From assembly GCF_015291705.1 (NCBI RefSeq), contig NZ_CP030050.1:4774001-4838000 (forward strand): DNA of 64,000 nucleotides, given 5' to 3'. The notes beneath the pieces are model-generated. The model was not told the DNA's origin. It saw only the letters and a list, made by a program, of their open reading frames with translations, and did no database searches. Position 1 is the stretch's first letter, and the number at the start of each line of letters is the position of its first letter. The translations under genes and the position numbers were made by a program. Of the stretch, positions 35,501-44,173 are shown one piece after another. The stretch is from Bradyrhizobium arachidis (lineage in GTDB: Bacteria; Pseudomonadota; Alphaproteobacteria; Rhizobiales; Xanthobacteraceae).

Positions 35501-35725
35501 ATCATGTGGAGCACCGGCACCGGCTCCGAAATCATGCAGCGCATTGCCGTTCCCATGATCGGCGGCATGATCTCGTCGACCTTGCTCACCCTGATCGTGA
35601 TCCCGGCGATCTTCGGGCTGGTGAAGGGCTTCCGATTGCCGAATGACAACCAGGACCGGCAGTGTCATCGGCCCGGAGCCCATCAAGCAATGAGCGATCG
35701 GCTGCAGCGGTTATCCGCGAGATGA
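32534..35725 (+). CDS. cusA: CusA-type copper/silver RND efflux pump
   Basis: The protein is 1063 residues, a proton-driven inner-membrane trimer that exports monovalent metal. The transmembrane signature AIGAMVDAAIVMIENAHKHL carries the relay aspartate. The three copper-site methionines of E. coli CusA (573, 623, 672) correspond here to Met562 (LLYMPTT), Met612 (TEMFETV) and Met661 (RIDMLSTG), with exactly the same spacing. This indicates Cu(I)/Ag(I) rather than Zn/Co. The start overlaps cusB. No outer-membrane factor gene follows, so a TolC-like protein from elsewhere is needed. Confidence 0.95.
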   Translation: MIARVIAWSARNLLLVLFGTGFAAAAGLYALVHLPLDAIPDLSDTQVIVYTEYPGQAPQVIEDQVTYPLATAMLTVPKSKVVRGFSFFGVSFVYVIFEDGTDIYWARSRVLEFLNGAASRLPAGVTPTIGPDATGVGWVYQYAVMSKELNLAETRTIQDWNLKFALAKAEGVAEVASVGGFVKQYNVVLDAQRMRDLGITMQKVRDAIRASNADVGGRTVELSEFEYMIRGRGYLKSIDDLGNIVLKTDRGTPVLLRDVSRVELGPDERRGITELNGEGEVASGIVLQRFGMNALDVIENVKKRFKEIATSLPKSVEIVPVYDRSNLIYAAIDTLKHTLLEESLVVALVCVVFLLHVRSALVAILMLPVGVLMAFGAMKLLGIGSNIMSLGGIAIAIGAMVDAAIVMIENAHKHLERARPGKSRIAILVEAASEVGPALFFSLLIITVSFMPIFTLESQEGRLFSPLAFTKTFAMAAAALLSVTLVPALMVIFVRGRIVPEHRNPINRVLIWIYRPVIKGVLRAKTLVVLLAIAALAVTIWPARQLGTEFMPNLNEGTLLYMPTTLPGISVTKAAELIQTQDRIIKSFPEVASVYGKAGRASTSTDPAPTEMFETVVNLKPKEQWRAGTTIDGLIAEMDRALQFPGVSNAWTMPIKARIDMLSTGIRTPVGVKVIGTDLVEIDRLAKQVEQVLRAVPGTSSAYAERGVGGYYLEITPDRSALARYGIMVQDVQDTIAAALGGQTVTTTVEGRQRFTVNMRYPRDLRDNPNKIAGDILVPMPAGGAVPLAEVATVQLARGPTSIRTENAQLATYVYVDIRDRDLGGYVADAQRAVQAGIQFPPGYYVVWSGQYEYLARAAARLKIVVPATLLIIFLLLYLNFRSVTETLIVMLSLPFALVGGLWLMWWLGFNLSVAVAVGFIALAGVAAETGVVMLIYLNHALAEIEQRRAAEARSLSRADLREAIMVGAVERVRPKMMTVVAIMAGLLPIMWSTGTGSEIMQRIAVPMIGGMISSTLLTLIVIPAIFGLVKGFRLPNDNQDRQCHRPGAHQAMSDRLQRLSAR

Positions 35726-35882
35726 TTGCTCCCGGCGCGCTGCAATGATTGGGAAAAAATGGCATCAGCCGGAACGTTCGCGGAGATGATTGAGTTGAAA
35801 ATCATGGACGTTGCGGCACGGCTGATGGCCTGAGGGAAATGACTCTGCGGCGGATTCGCAGCACAGCCGCTCGAGGATCAGG
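35726..35882. other. Gap after cusA
   Basis: No gene or clear terminator is seen. The ribosome binding site CGAGGATCAGG of the next gene lies at its end. Confidence 0.4.
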
Positions 35883-36098
35883 ATGTACAGGACTGCGATA
35901 TACGATGAACTGCAGCAGGTGGAGCGCGAAGTCGTCGAAGGCGAACGGCGGCTCGCAGAGCAAGAGGCGCTCATTGTCGAAATGAAGCAGCAGAATGAGG
36001 ACACGGCCAAAGCAGAGGCCGAGCTTGAACGAATGCGGGAAGAGCAGCGATGCCGCGATCAGGACCGGCAACGCCTGCTCTCGCTGCTGCAACCCTGA
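35883..36098 (+). CDS. Small coiled-coil protein
   Basis: The protein is 71 residues, almost entirely helical with heptads: MYRTAIYDELQQVEREVVEG, ERRLAEQEALIVEMKQQNED, TAKAEAELERMREEQRCRDQ. Short proteins of this form are frequent in Bradyrhizobium; the role is unknown. The ATG follows GAGGATCAGG. It is probably a dimeric coiled coil in the cytoplasm. Confidence 0.75.
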   Translation: MYRTAIYDELQQVEREVVEGERRLAEQEALIVEMKQQNEDTAKAEAELERMREEQRCRDQDRQRLLSLLQP

Positions 36099-36394
36099 AA
36101 TGATGCCCGCGATGAATACCGTCACGGTCGTGGCGGCAATGTCGCGCGATGATCGAGCGAGCGTCATTTGCAGCGCTCGACGCTGATGTTTGCTGGTGAC
36201 GGCAGGGACGAGGGCTCGCTTCAGGCCAGAAGCGGACGCCGGGCCAGCAGTCAGCCCGGCCAGAACGGCGCCTGAGAGCGTCGGGACCGATGGTCGGAGG
36301 TCGGCCTGGCGGTGAAATCCGTACCTCGCCGGGCTTCCCCTGGGGCGCGGCATGGACTATCACGCTGCAACGCAAAAATCCCCAAAAAGACCCC

Positions 36395-38017
<1,623 letters not shown>

Positions 38018-38021
38018 CGAG

Positions 38022-38456
38022 CTACGTCAGGTTTCGCCGAAACCACTCCAGGCGCTTTTGCTCTTCTTCGGGAGATCGACGTTCCACGAGCACGAAGCCC
38101 ACGAGGCGCTCATCCTGATCTGACCAGAAGCTGCCGTACCATTGGGGGGCGGCGAAGACTGTCACGGCAACCAGCTCCGTGGGATGCAACTTCTCCAGTG
38201 CGGACAGCAACAAAGGGAAGCCGCGTGTGACAATGCCGGCCTCCGTCGTGGTCGCCTGTCGTATTTTGTAAATTCGAAGCCAATGCTGTGCCGACGCAAC
38301 GTTCGCTTCCTCTGCCGCCGGAACGATCCTGATCAGGTCAGGCTGACCCAGGAAATCAAGAGCTGCCTCGGTATCTTCGTCCGCTGGCAGCGTACCGATC
38401 ATCTCCGCCAGCAATTCGACTGTCGTCACCGCAGCATCTCTCCGAGGAGCAGCCAT
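38022..38456 (-). CDS. Hypothetical protein
   Basis: The protein is 144 residues: MAAPRRDAAVTTVELLAEMI, a helical region IVPAAEEANVASAQHWLRIY, and a mixed region GSFWSDQDERLVGFVLVERR. There is no signal peptide or membrane segment and no family I recognise. It is convergent with the ABC-F gene with four bases between them. The base composition is slightly less GC-rich than the neighbours. Confidence 0.6.
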   Translation of the reverse strand: MAAPRRDAAVTTVELLAEMIGTLPADEDTEAALDFLGQPDLIRIVPAAEEANVASAQHWLRIYKIRQATTTEAGIVTRGFPLLLSALEKLHPTELVAVTVFAAPQWYGSFWSDQDERLVGFVLVERRSPEEEQKRLEWFRRNLT

Positions 38457-38532
38457 AGTAACTTTCGTGCAGAGTTTGCCAAGGCATGTGATGCCGTTCG
38501 TTTCGCACTAGGGAAGCGCCGGGGTTGCGGAG

Positions 38533-39516
38533 CTAGTCCTTGCTCTTGCCCGCAATCGTGGCGATGGCCTCGATCTCGTTGGTCCATATCCCGCCGGAAT
38601 AGCCGCGCGGGAGCCGGGCGAACAATTCGGGCGTATCGATGCCGGTGGAGAATTCGCCGCCGCTGTAGGGGCCGAGCACGAACACCGCGCTGTTGGCGCC
38701 GGTCATGCGGCCAAGGAAGCGATCGGGCCAGCCCCACAGCCAGGGGGCGACGTTGACCGGCACGAGCACCATCGCGTTGTGGCAGGCGGCGGGCACCAGG
38801 CCGGTCCAGCCATAGCCGATATAGCGGATCAGGCAGCTGCGGATGGCCGCGCGCGAAATCGTGCGGACATCGGGGGTGAGGCGGCGGACCTCCGCGATGG
38901 GCTCATCACCGCCATAGACCATGATCGCCCGGCGCCGCGCGACCGGCAGCGCATTCAGTACGCCGGCAAGTTTCTCGCCTTCACTGGCGTCCCGGCTCTT
39001 CACGTTGATGAGGAGTTTCTTGTCGGGGAAGGCCGCGAAAACTTCTGCCAATGTCGGCATCATTCCGATGCCCTTGCCGCGAAACGGGAAGGTCTTGCCG
39101 CCGTCGGCGGTGTAGCCGTAGCCGATATCGAGCTTCTTCAGCTTCGCCATGCTTTGCGCGCGCGTGACGCCCTGGCCGTCGGTGCGGCAATCGAGCGTCC
39201 AGTCGTGGAAGACGGCGAATTCGCCGTCGGTGGTCGGGTGCACGTCGAGCTCGACGACGTCGGCACCAGCCTCGAAGCTGGCCCGCATCGAACGCAGGGT
39301 GTTTTCGAGATAATCGTGGACCGGCGGCAGCATCCTCGTCGCGGTGCAGGTGTCGTTCTTCACGTCGCGCTCGTCGAAGCGCTGGGCCATGCCGCGATGA
39401 GCGAGCAGCACCGGCTTGCCGTCGCGATGCGGTGCCAGAAGGCTGGTGTTGTTGAGGTAGACGCCTGTCGCAACAGCGATCAGGGCTGCCGCTGCGAATC
39501 TGACTTTCCGGCCCAC
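38533..39516 (-). CDS. Glycerophosphodiester phosphodiesterase family protein
   Basis: The protein is 327 residues. An N-terminal hydrophobic segment (FAAAALIAVATGVYLN) targets it to the periplasm or anchors it. The GDPD barrel shows LLAHRGMAQRF with the catalytic histidine, DVVELDVHPTTDGEFAVFHD with the metal acids and second histidine, and LLINVKSRD. The enzyme hydrolyses glycerophosphodiesters to glycerol-3-phosphate and an alcohol. An insertion with paired cysteines around NDTCTATRML is unusual. Confidence 0.9.
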   Translation of the reverse strand: MGRKVRFAAAALIAVATGVYLNNTSLLAPHRDGKPVLLAHRGMAQRFDERDVKNDTCTATRMLPPVHDYLENTLRSMRASFEAGADVVELDVHPTTDGEFAVFHDWTLDCRTDGQGVTRAQSMAKLKKLDIGYGYTADGGKTFPFRGKGIGMMPTLAEVFAAFPDKKLLINVKSRDASEGEKLAGVLNALPVARRRAIMVYGGDEPIAEVRRLTPDVRTISRAAIRSCLIRYIGYGWTGLVPAACHNAMVLVPVNVAPWLWGWPDRFLGRMTGANSAVFVLGPYSGGEFSTGIDTPELFARLPRGYSGGIWTNEIEAIATIAGKSKD

Positions 39517-39650
39517 TAGAGATTCCCCATTCCGCGGTCATCGTCGACGGCGTTTGAGGTTGATTTGGGGCGGTCGCCGCGCATGGGCGTTGTCCGCGCT
39601 AAAACCAAGCGCGCAGAGTGCGGAGCGGTTGGCTGTGCGGTCCTCCGAGA

Positions 39651-40145
39651 TCAGATGTCGAGCGCGCTGGAGATTTCGCCGAGGGTTGCTTTCTCGGCGT
39701 CGCTGACCTGAACGCCTCCACCGAACCAGCCTCCGCCTTCCGATGCAGCCTCAGCCGTCTTTTGACTGATTTGACGCAGCCAGTCCTTGAAGGCCGCGGC
39801 ATCACCTGGCGCTTTTGCAGCAAGCTTCGTGGCAACCTCGCGCAACGAGTTGATCGTTTTGCTCTTGATCTCGGCCGGTGCGCTCTGGCCGAGTTCTGCC
39901 TTCAACCCGTCATGAGCGACGGCCCGGCCATCGCTCGTCTGGAAGTCGGCGACCACAGCCTTTACCAAAGGGTTGGCATTGGGATCGGTGGCCGCCTGGG
40001 CGAGCGCGGTGCCGCCGGCAAACGATTCCTTCAGAAGGCCGAACAATCCGCTCGGTGCGGCAGCCGTGATCGCCATGCCCGCATTCATCGGGCTTCTCAA
40101 GAGGAGCGCCCATTCATCCCTCGTGAAATTGGTCTTGTCGGCCAT
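39651..40145 (-). CDS. Uncharacterised helical protein
   Basis: The protein is 164 residues and starts MADKTNFTRDEWALLLRSPM. It is predicted to be all-helical with NAGMAITAAAPSGLFGLLKE, TINSLREVATKLAAKAPGDA and a Gly-rich loop EGGGWFGGGVQVSDAE. I know it as a family often found beside DUF937 proteins, without function. AGGAGAAG precedes the ATG. It lies 88 bases downstream of the DUF937 gene on the same strand, with two competing hairpins in between. Confidence 0.7.
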   Translation of the reverse strand: MADKTNFTRDEWALLLRSPMNAGMAITAAAPSGLFGLLKESFAGGTALAQAATDPNANPLVKAVVADFQTSDGRAVAHDGLKAELGQSAPAEIKSKTINSLREVATKLAAKAPGDAAAFKDWLRQISQKTAEAASEGGGWFGGGVQVSDAEKATLGEISSALDI

Positions 40146-40169
40146 GAGTCTTCTCCTTTCAACCTGCCG

Positions 40170-40208
40170 GACGGGAGGCTGCGAAACACCTCCCGTCGCT
40201 TGAGGTGT
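40170..40208 (-). promoter_or_regulatory. Two mutually exclusive hairpins in the leader of the helical protein gene
   Basis: On the transcript, ACACCTC can pair with GAGGTGT (40208-40186), or GACGGGAG with CTCCCGTC (40197-40170). The two share bases 40190-40192, so only one can form. The second ends about 12 bases before the ribosome binding site. Confidence 0.4.
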
Positions 40209-40233
40209 GGCGAGTCTTGTTGCGTGTAGCGTC

Positions 40234-41346
40234 TCAGACTTTCGCCAGCTCGTCGAGCTTGGCACGAAGATTGTCGATCACAGGCTTTGCGATCGTGCCG
40301 GCCGGCGTCGCCGAGACCTTGTCGCACATCTCATTGATGGCCGGCGCGGCCGCGACGATCAGCTTGGCTAGCGCGCGTCGTGCTTCTGGCGAAAGCTTGG
40401 CCGCCCGCGCCGTGATGCCATCCAGTTGTGAGATGGCGTCGTTGATCTTCGGCATGGCCGCCTGCGCGCTGGCTTCATCGGTGATGGTTGGCAGTTGAGC
40501 CTTCAGCGTACCAAGGGACGAATTGACCTGGTTCGCCAGGTTCACCCCGTCAACGGTCAAATCCGCGGGTGCCATGCCGACGGTTGCGGTCGAGGGCCGC
40601 GTGGCAGTTGTACTCTGAGCGACCGTCTGCTCGGTCGGACGTTGAAGCGCATATAAGAAGGCAAAACCACCAAGGATAGCCAGCGCGACAAGCCAATACG
40701 GCCATTGCGTCCGGCCGGCGGCGATGGCGGCCTGGCTCGCGGCAGTGGCGCCGGAAGCGCCGGCGATCCGGCTCCCTGTGGCGGCGGCCGTCGCCATTCC
40801 ACTGCGCGTTTGGTCGATCAGGCCCAAGGCGCTGAGTTGATCACCGAGCCCCGAGGGGATCGCCGCCATGAACTGATCTTTCTGCGATCGCAGAAGTGAT
40901 GCCAGTCCGTTTGCATCTACCCCGGCGTCACGCTGCTGCCGACCGAGCATACCCAGGACCAACGGGCCCACCACGGCGAGCAACGACTTGCCGCCGGCAT
41001 CACCCGTTCCCGCGAAGTTGCCGATCGCTTGGCCCATGGTGTCCATGGTTCGGCCTCCAAGCAGTCCGGACAACATGCTCGAACCCATCTGAGCAAGGCC
41101 CGGAGCGCCGGAGCTGTGCAGCAGATCGATGGGATTGTTGCCTTGCTGTTGGGACAGCAGTTTTGACAGTTGATTGGCGCCAGCCGGGGTTCCAACCAGA
41201 TCGGACAGGCTGGCGAGTATTGTCGGGATGGCCGCTACAGCGGCCTTCTGCGCAGTGCTTTGGTCCATGCCGAGAAAGGAGGCGATCTTCGCGATGACTT
41301 CAGGGGTCAAGAGCTGTTGTGCAGCTGAAATGAGATTGACGGCCAT
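40234..41346 (-). CDS. DUF937 domain protein with membrane anchor
   Basis: The protein is 370 residues. Residues about 1-170 are a DUF937 repeat region (LISAAQQLLTPEVIAKIASF; AAVAAIPTILASLSDLVGTP), followed by a transmembrane segment at about 215-235 (WPYWLVALAILGGFAFLYAL). A C-terminal periplasmic helical part follows (VNLANQVNSSLGTLKAQLPT). The role is unknown. The ATG at 41346 begins the DUF. A perfect FixK-type palindrome lies 114 bases upstream, suggesting induction at low oxygen, possibly together with the gene at 39651. Confidence 0.85.
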   Translation of the reverse strand: MAVNLISAAQQLLTPEVIAKIASFLGMDQSTAQKAAVAAIPTILASLSDLVGTPAGANQLSKLLSQQQGNNPIDLLHSSGAPGLAQMGSSMLSGLLGGRTMDTMGQAIGNFAGTGDAGGKSLLAVVGPLVLGMLGRQQRDAGVDANGLASLLRSQKDQFMAAIPSGLGDQLSALGLIDQTRSGMATAAATGSRIAGASGATAASQAAIAAGRTQWPYWLVALAILGGFAFLYALQRPTEQTVAQSTTATRPSTATVGMAPADLTVDGVNLANQVNSSLGTLKAQLPTITDEASAQAAMPKINDAISQLDGITARAAKLSPEARRALAKLIVAAAPAINEMCDKVSATPAGTIAKPVIDNLRAKLDELAKV

Positions 41347-41689
41347 GGCGGTCTCTCCACTACGTTGCAGGTGTGTTGGCTGCCCCCATAGTTCGATGTG
41401 ACAGACGTCGATGGTTCCCAACGTCACGCAAGTTGAGATTGCATAAATCGTCCGGCCCTTTGATCCAGATCAATGGTCTCCGGTGCCGGTCGAATGTGAA
41501 GAGTTCCCCATCCGGCGAATCTAATTGAGAGGCATCGCTAATTCGCCGATGAGCCAAAGCGGCTATCGTGATGCTCTCACGTAACTTTGCGAGCAATGCA
41601 GGTGGATGGAAACGCCGCAAAGCGTCTCCGTTCGACACGCGAGCGGCGGTAGAACCGGTAACCTGGATGACCCATTCGAGGAGGTGGCG
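41347..41689. other. Divergent intergenic region with FixK-type box
   Basis: No gene was found. The only clear element is the palindrome at 41460-41473; the ribosome binding site GAGGAGGTGG of the DUF3551 gene is at the right end. Confidence 0.5.
41460..41473. promoter_or_regulatory. FNR/FixK-type binding site
   Basis: TTGATCCAGATCAA is a perfect TTGAT-N4-ATCAA palindrome. It lies 114 bases before the DUF937 start (minus strand) and 217 bases before the DUF3551 gene (plus strand). Confidence 0.65.
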
Positions 41690-41959
41690 ATGCGGATGCT
41701 CCGTTGGCTAATCCTGAGCAGTGCGATGATCCTGGTGATCACCTCGGCTACTGCTCAAACTTTCGATCCCAGGTCCCCTGTCTGCCTGCAGAAATGGGAG
41801 TGGGGTGGCAGCACCTATTTCGAATGCGCCTATACGACATGGGATCAGTGCCGGGTGGCGGCGATCGGACTTGCCGCGATGTGCCTGGAGAACCCTTACT
41901 GGCGGCGACCGCAGCCGAGGCTGTCAGGGGGCCGCCTGCGTCCTTCTGCCCCATACTGA
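41690..41959 (+). CDS. DUF3551-type secreted protein
   Basis: The protein is 89 residues. The signal peptide MRMLRWLILSSAMILVITSA ends near TAQ. The mature part has the DUF3551 pattern: PVCLQKWEWGGSTYFECAYT, WDQCRVAAIGLAAMCLENPY, with four cysteines likely in two disulfides. These small periplasmic proteins are abundant in Bradyrhizobium and have no known role. The ATG at 41690 follows GAGGAGGTGG. Confidence 0.85.
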   Translation: MRMLRWLILSSAMILVITSATAQTFDPRSPVCLQKWEWGGSTYFECAYTTWDQCRVAAIGLAAMCLENPYWRRPQPRLSGGRLRPSAPY

Positions 41960-42086
41960 TGCGGCTTACTGACCTCGACGTGGCCCGTCCTGGGTCACTC
42001 GCAACCCGGCGATCAAGTCGCACCACATTTGTTAGCGCACCGACAGCATTCGTGACGGCGCACGGGTCGGCACGACCCTGGCCGCC

Positions 42087-43103
42087 TCACTCATCGACCT
42101 TCCTGAATTTGATCAAGCTGAACGAACCGATATCGGTCGTCCCCACGAAAGCGAAGCCGGCCAGGACAGCGAGCCCGCGGTACTCGGCTTCAGTGCGCTC
42201 GCAGCCGCCGGGGCCACGCAGCATATTGAGGTCGCTCATGATGCAGGAGCGGTCCTTGGGCTCTGTGGTGGCACGCTCCGGCATGATCCGCTCGACGAGG
42301 ATCAGCGTGCCGCTCGACGGCAACGCCTGGCGGCAGTTGCGCAGAATGGCCTCGCAGCGGTCGTCCTTCCAATTGTGCAGGATGCTTTTCATCAAAATGG
42401 TGTCGGCCCCGCTTGGGACGATTTCGAAGAAGCTGCCGGCGACGAACCTGCAGCGGCCGGCAATGCCGAGCCGGCCGAAGCGTGCGCGCGCGTCCGCCTC
42501 GCAGCGCGCGAGGTCGAGGGTAATGCCTTGAAGATGGGGATTGCGCTCGAGCACGCCGCCAATCAATTCGCCGGTGCCGCCGCCGACATCCATGACGACG
42601 CGTGCGGCGGTAAAGTCGTGGGCCGCAACGATTTTCGGCACGATGCTTCGGGTGAGGCTGACCATTGCCGCGTTGAATCGACGGTTCCACTCCGTCGCGT
42701 GGCCTGTCACGGCATAGCGGTCGTCACCATCGCCACGCAGCTGCGTCGCAGTCTTTCCGGTGCGAACCGAATCGAGCAGTCCGCTCCAGGCTTGCGCGAG
42801 CATCTCGCCCTCGAACAGCACCCAATCCTTGAAGGACGGCTCGGCGCGCTCGTCGAGCTGCCGGCCGAGCTCGGTCATGGCGAAGCGGTCGTGGTCGGCC
42901 TGCCTGCACAGGCCAAGCGTCGTCAGGCCGATCAGCAATCTGCGCAATGCGCTCTCGTCGGCGGATACCAGACGGGCGAGCTCGGCCACCGATTTCGTCG
43001 CGTCGCCGATGGCCTCGGCGAGATTGAGCTTCGCGGCGGTATAGATCACCGCTGTGATGCGATGCGACTGCACCAGATCGTGGACGGATGCCGGCTGGTT
43101 CAT
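42087..43103 (-). CDS. SAM-dependent O-methyltransferase (plant-type, dimerising)
   Basis: The protein is 338 residues. A winged-helix dimerisation domain at about 10-95 (ITAVIYTAAKLNLAEAIGDA; SALRRLLIGLTTLGLCRQ) is followed by a Rossmann methyltransferase with VVMDVGGGTGELIGGVLERN and the catalytic-region LMKSILHNWKDDRCEAILRN, whose histidine matches the general base of hydroxyneurosporene/caffeate-type enzymes. The substrate is unknown. The ATG at 43103 has GGGAGG upstream. It lies 25 bases after the Bug-protein gene on the same strand and is probably cotranscribed. Confidence 0.9.
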   Translation of the reverse strand: MNQPASVHDLVQSHRITAVIYTAAKLNLAEAIGDATKSVAELARLVSADESALRRLLIGLTTLGLCRQADHDRFAMTELGRQLDERAEPSFKDWVLFEGEMLAQAWSGLLDSVRTGKTATQLRGDGDDRYAVTGHATEWNRRFNAAMVSLTRSIVPKIVAAHDFTAARVVMDVGGGTGELIGGVLERNPHLQGITLDLARCEADARARFGRLGIAGRCRFVAGSFFEIVPSGADTILMKSILHNWKDDRCEAILRNCRQALPSSGTLILVERIMPERATTEPKDRSCIMSDLNMLRGPGGCERTEAEYRGLAVLAGFAFVGTTDIGSFSLIKFRKVDE

Positions 43104-43128
43104 GTGTTGCCTCCCTGGCAAACCCGCG

Positions 43129-44106
43129 TCAATCGGTCGGCACGAACCCGGTTGCCTGCACGATCGCCTTCCAGCGGTCGGATTCGGATGCGATCAGCCG
43201 GGCGAAGTCTCCCATCGCGATCACGTCGGGCTCGAAGGCCAGCTTCGCCATTCCGGATCGGACCTCGTCGGTGCGCACGGCCGCCTGGATCGAGGCATTG
43301 AGCTTTTCGACGATCGGCGCCGGCGTCTTCGCCGGAACGAAGAATGCAAACCATGTGAGGTCCTCGAGCGCCGGGTAGCCGGCTTCCCGCATCGTCGGCA
43401 CCGCGGGTACGAACGGGCTGCGGCGTGGCCCGGTGGTCGCCAGCGCACGAAGATCGCCGGACTGGACCAGCCCGAGCGCGCTGCCGATCGGCATGACGGC
43501 CGCCGCAATCACGCCCTTGACCAGATCCTGGATCGCGCCACCGCCCTGATAGGGTACGTGAAGAAAATCGAAGCCGGCGCTGCGGCCAAGTGTCGTACCG
43601 AGAAAATGCAGCGTGGTTCCGGCGCCCGGCGTGCCGAAAGTGGCGAGCTTCGGATTGGCGCGGCACCAGGCCACGAAATCTGCCAGCGTCTTGACATCGG
43701 CCGGCACCTTTGGGCCGACCATCAGCAATGTCGGGGTCGAGGCGACGGTCGACACCGGCGTGAAATCGCTCGGCTGGTATCGCAAGCTCCGATAGACGTG
43801 CGGAAAGAACATCATGAAGCCCAGCGGCGCCAGTAGCATGACCGATCCGTCGGCGTCGGCATTCTTCACCGCCTCGACCGCGATGCGGCCGCCTGCGCCC
43901 GGCCGGGTCTCGACGACGATGATTTCCGCATAGTCGCTCATCTGGCCGGTCACGAGCCGCGCCAGGGCGTCCTGCAGTCCCGGCGTGAAGCCTGTCAGGA
44001 CATGCACGGTCTTCGCGAGCGGCTGCGCGAGCACCGGCGCTACGCGATCCGCGACAGCGAGCACGATGCCGGCCGATGCGGTCAATACGTCACGACGTGT
44101 GATCAT
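43129..44106 (-). CDS. Bug/TctC family solute-binding protein
   Basis: The protein is 325 residues. MITRRDVLTASAGIVLAVAD is a signal with twin arginines. The mature part has the TctC pattern KTVHVLTGFTPGLQDALARL, VVETRPGAGGRIAVEAVKNA, HFLGTTLGRSAGFDFLHVPY and QGGGAIQDLVKGVIAA. Bug proteins bind carboxylates or other small acids in the periplasm and may feed tripartite tricarboxylate carriers; no carrier genes are adjacent. It is divergent from the winged-helix-TPR gene at 44174, which could regulate it. Confidence 0.92.
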   Translation of the reverse strand: MITRRDVLTASAGIVLAVADRVAPVLAQPLAKTVHVLTGFTPGLQDALARLVTGQMSDYAEIIVVETRPGAGGRIAVEAVKNADADGSVMLLAPLGFMMFFPHVYRSLRYQPSDFTPVSTVASTPTLLMVGPKVPADVKTLADFVAWCRANPKLATFGTPGAGTTLHFLGTTLGRSAGFDFLHVPYQGGGAIQDLVKGVIAAAVMPIGSALGLVQSGDLRALATTGPRRSPFVPAVPTMREAGYPALEDLTWFAFFVPAKTPAPIVEKLNASIQAAVRTDEVRSGMAKLAFEPDVIAMGDFARLIASESDRWKAIVQATGFVPTD

Positions 44107-44173
44107 CACCTGTCTCCACGACCCGATCCAATGCGTCCGTGCAGGCTCTACCTGCGGGTGTAGCATTTCAGGA

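Noticed and set aside
32126..35686. 1186-codon minus-strand frame opposite cusA
   Set aside because: It mirrors cusA throughout and its His/Arg/Asp-rich composition is the usual antisense pattern in high-GC coding DNA.
35802..36353. Minus-strand frame with hydrophobic stretch TTVTVFIAGIISGLQQ
   Set aside because: It overlaps the well-supported coiled-coil gene on the other strand and has no ribosome binding site; it may be a chance hydrophobic frame or a decayed gene.
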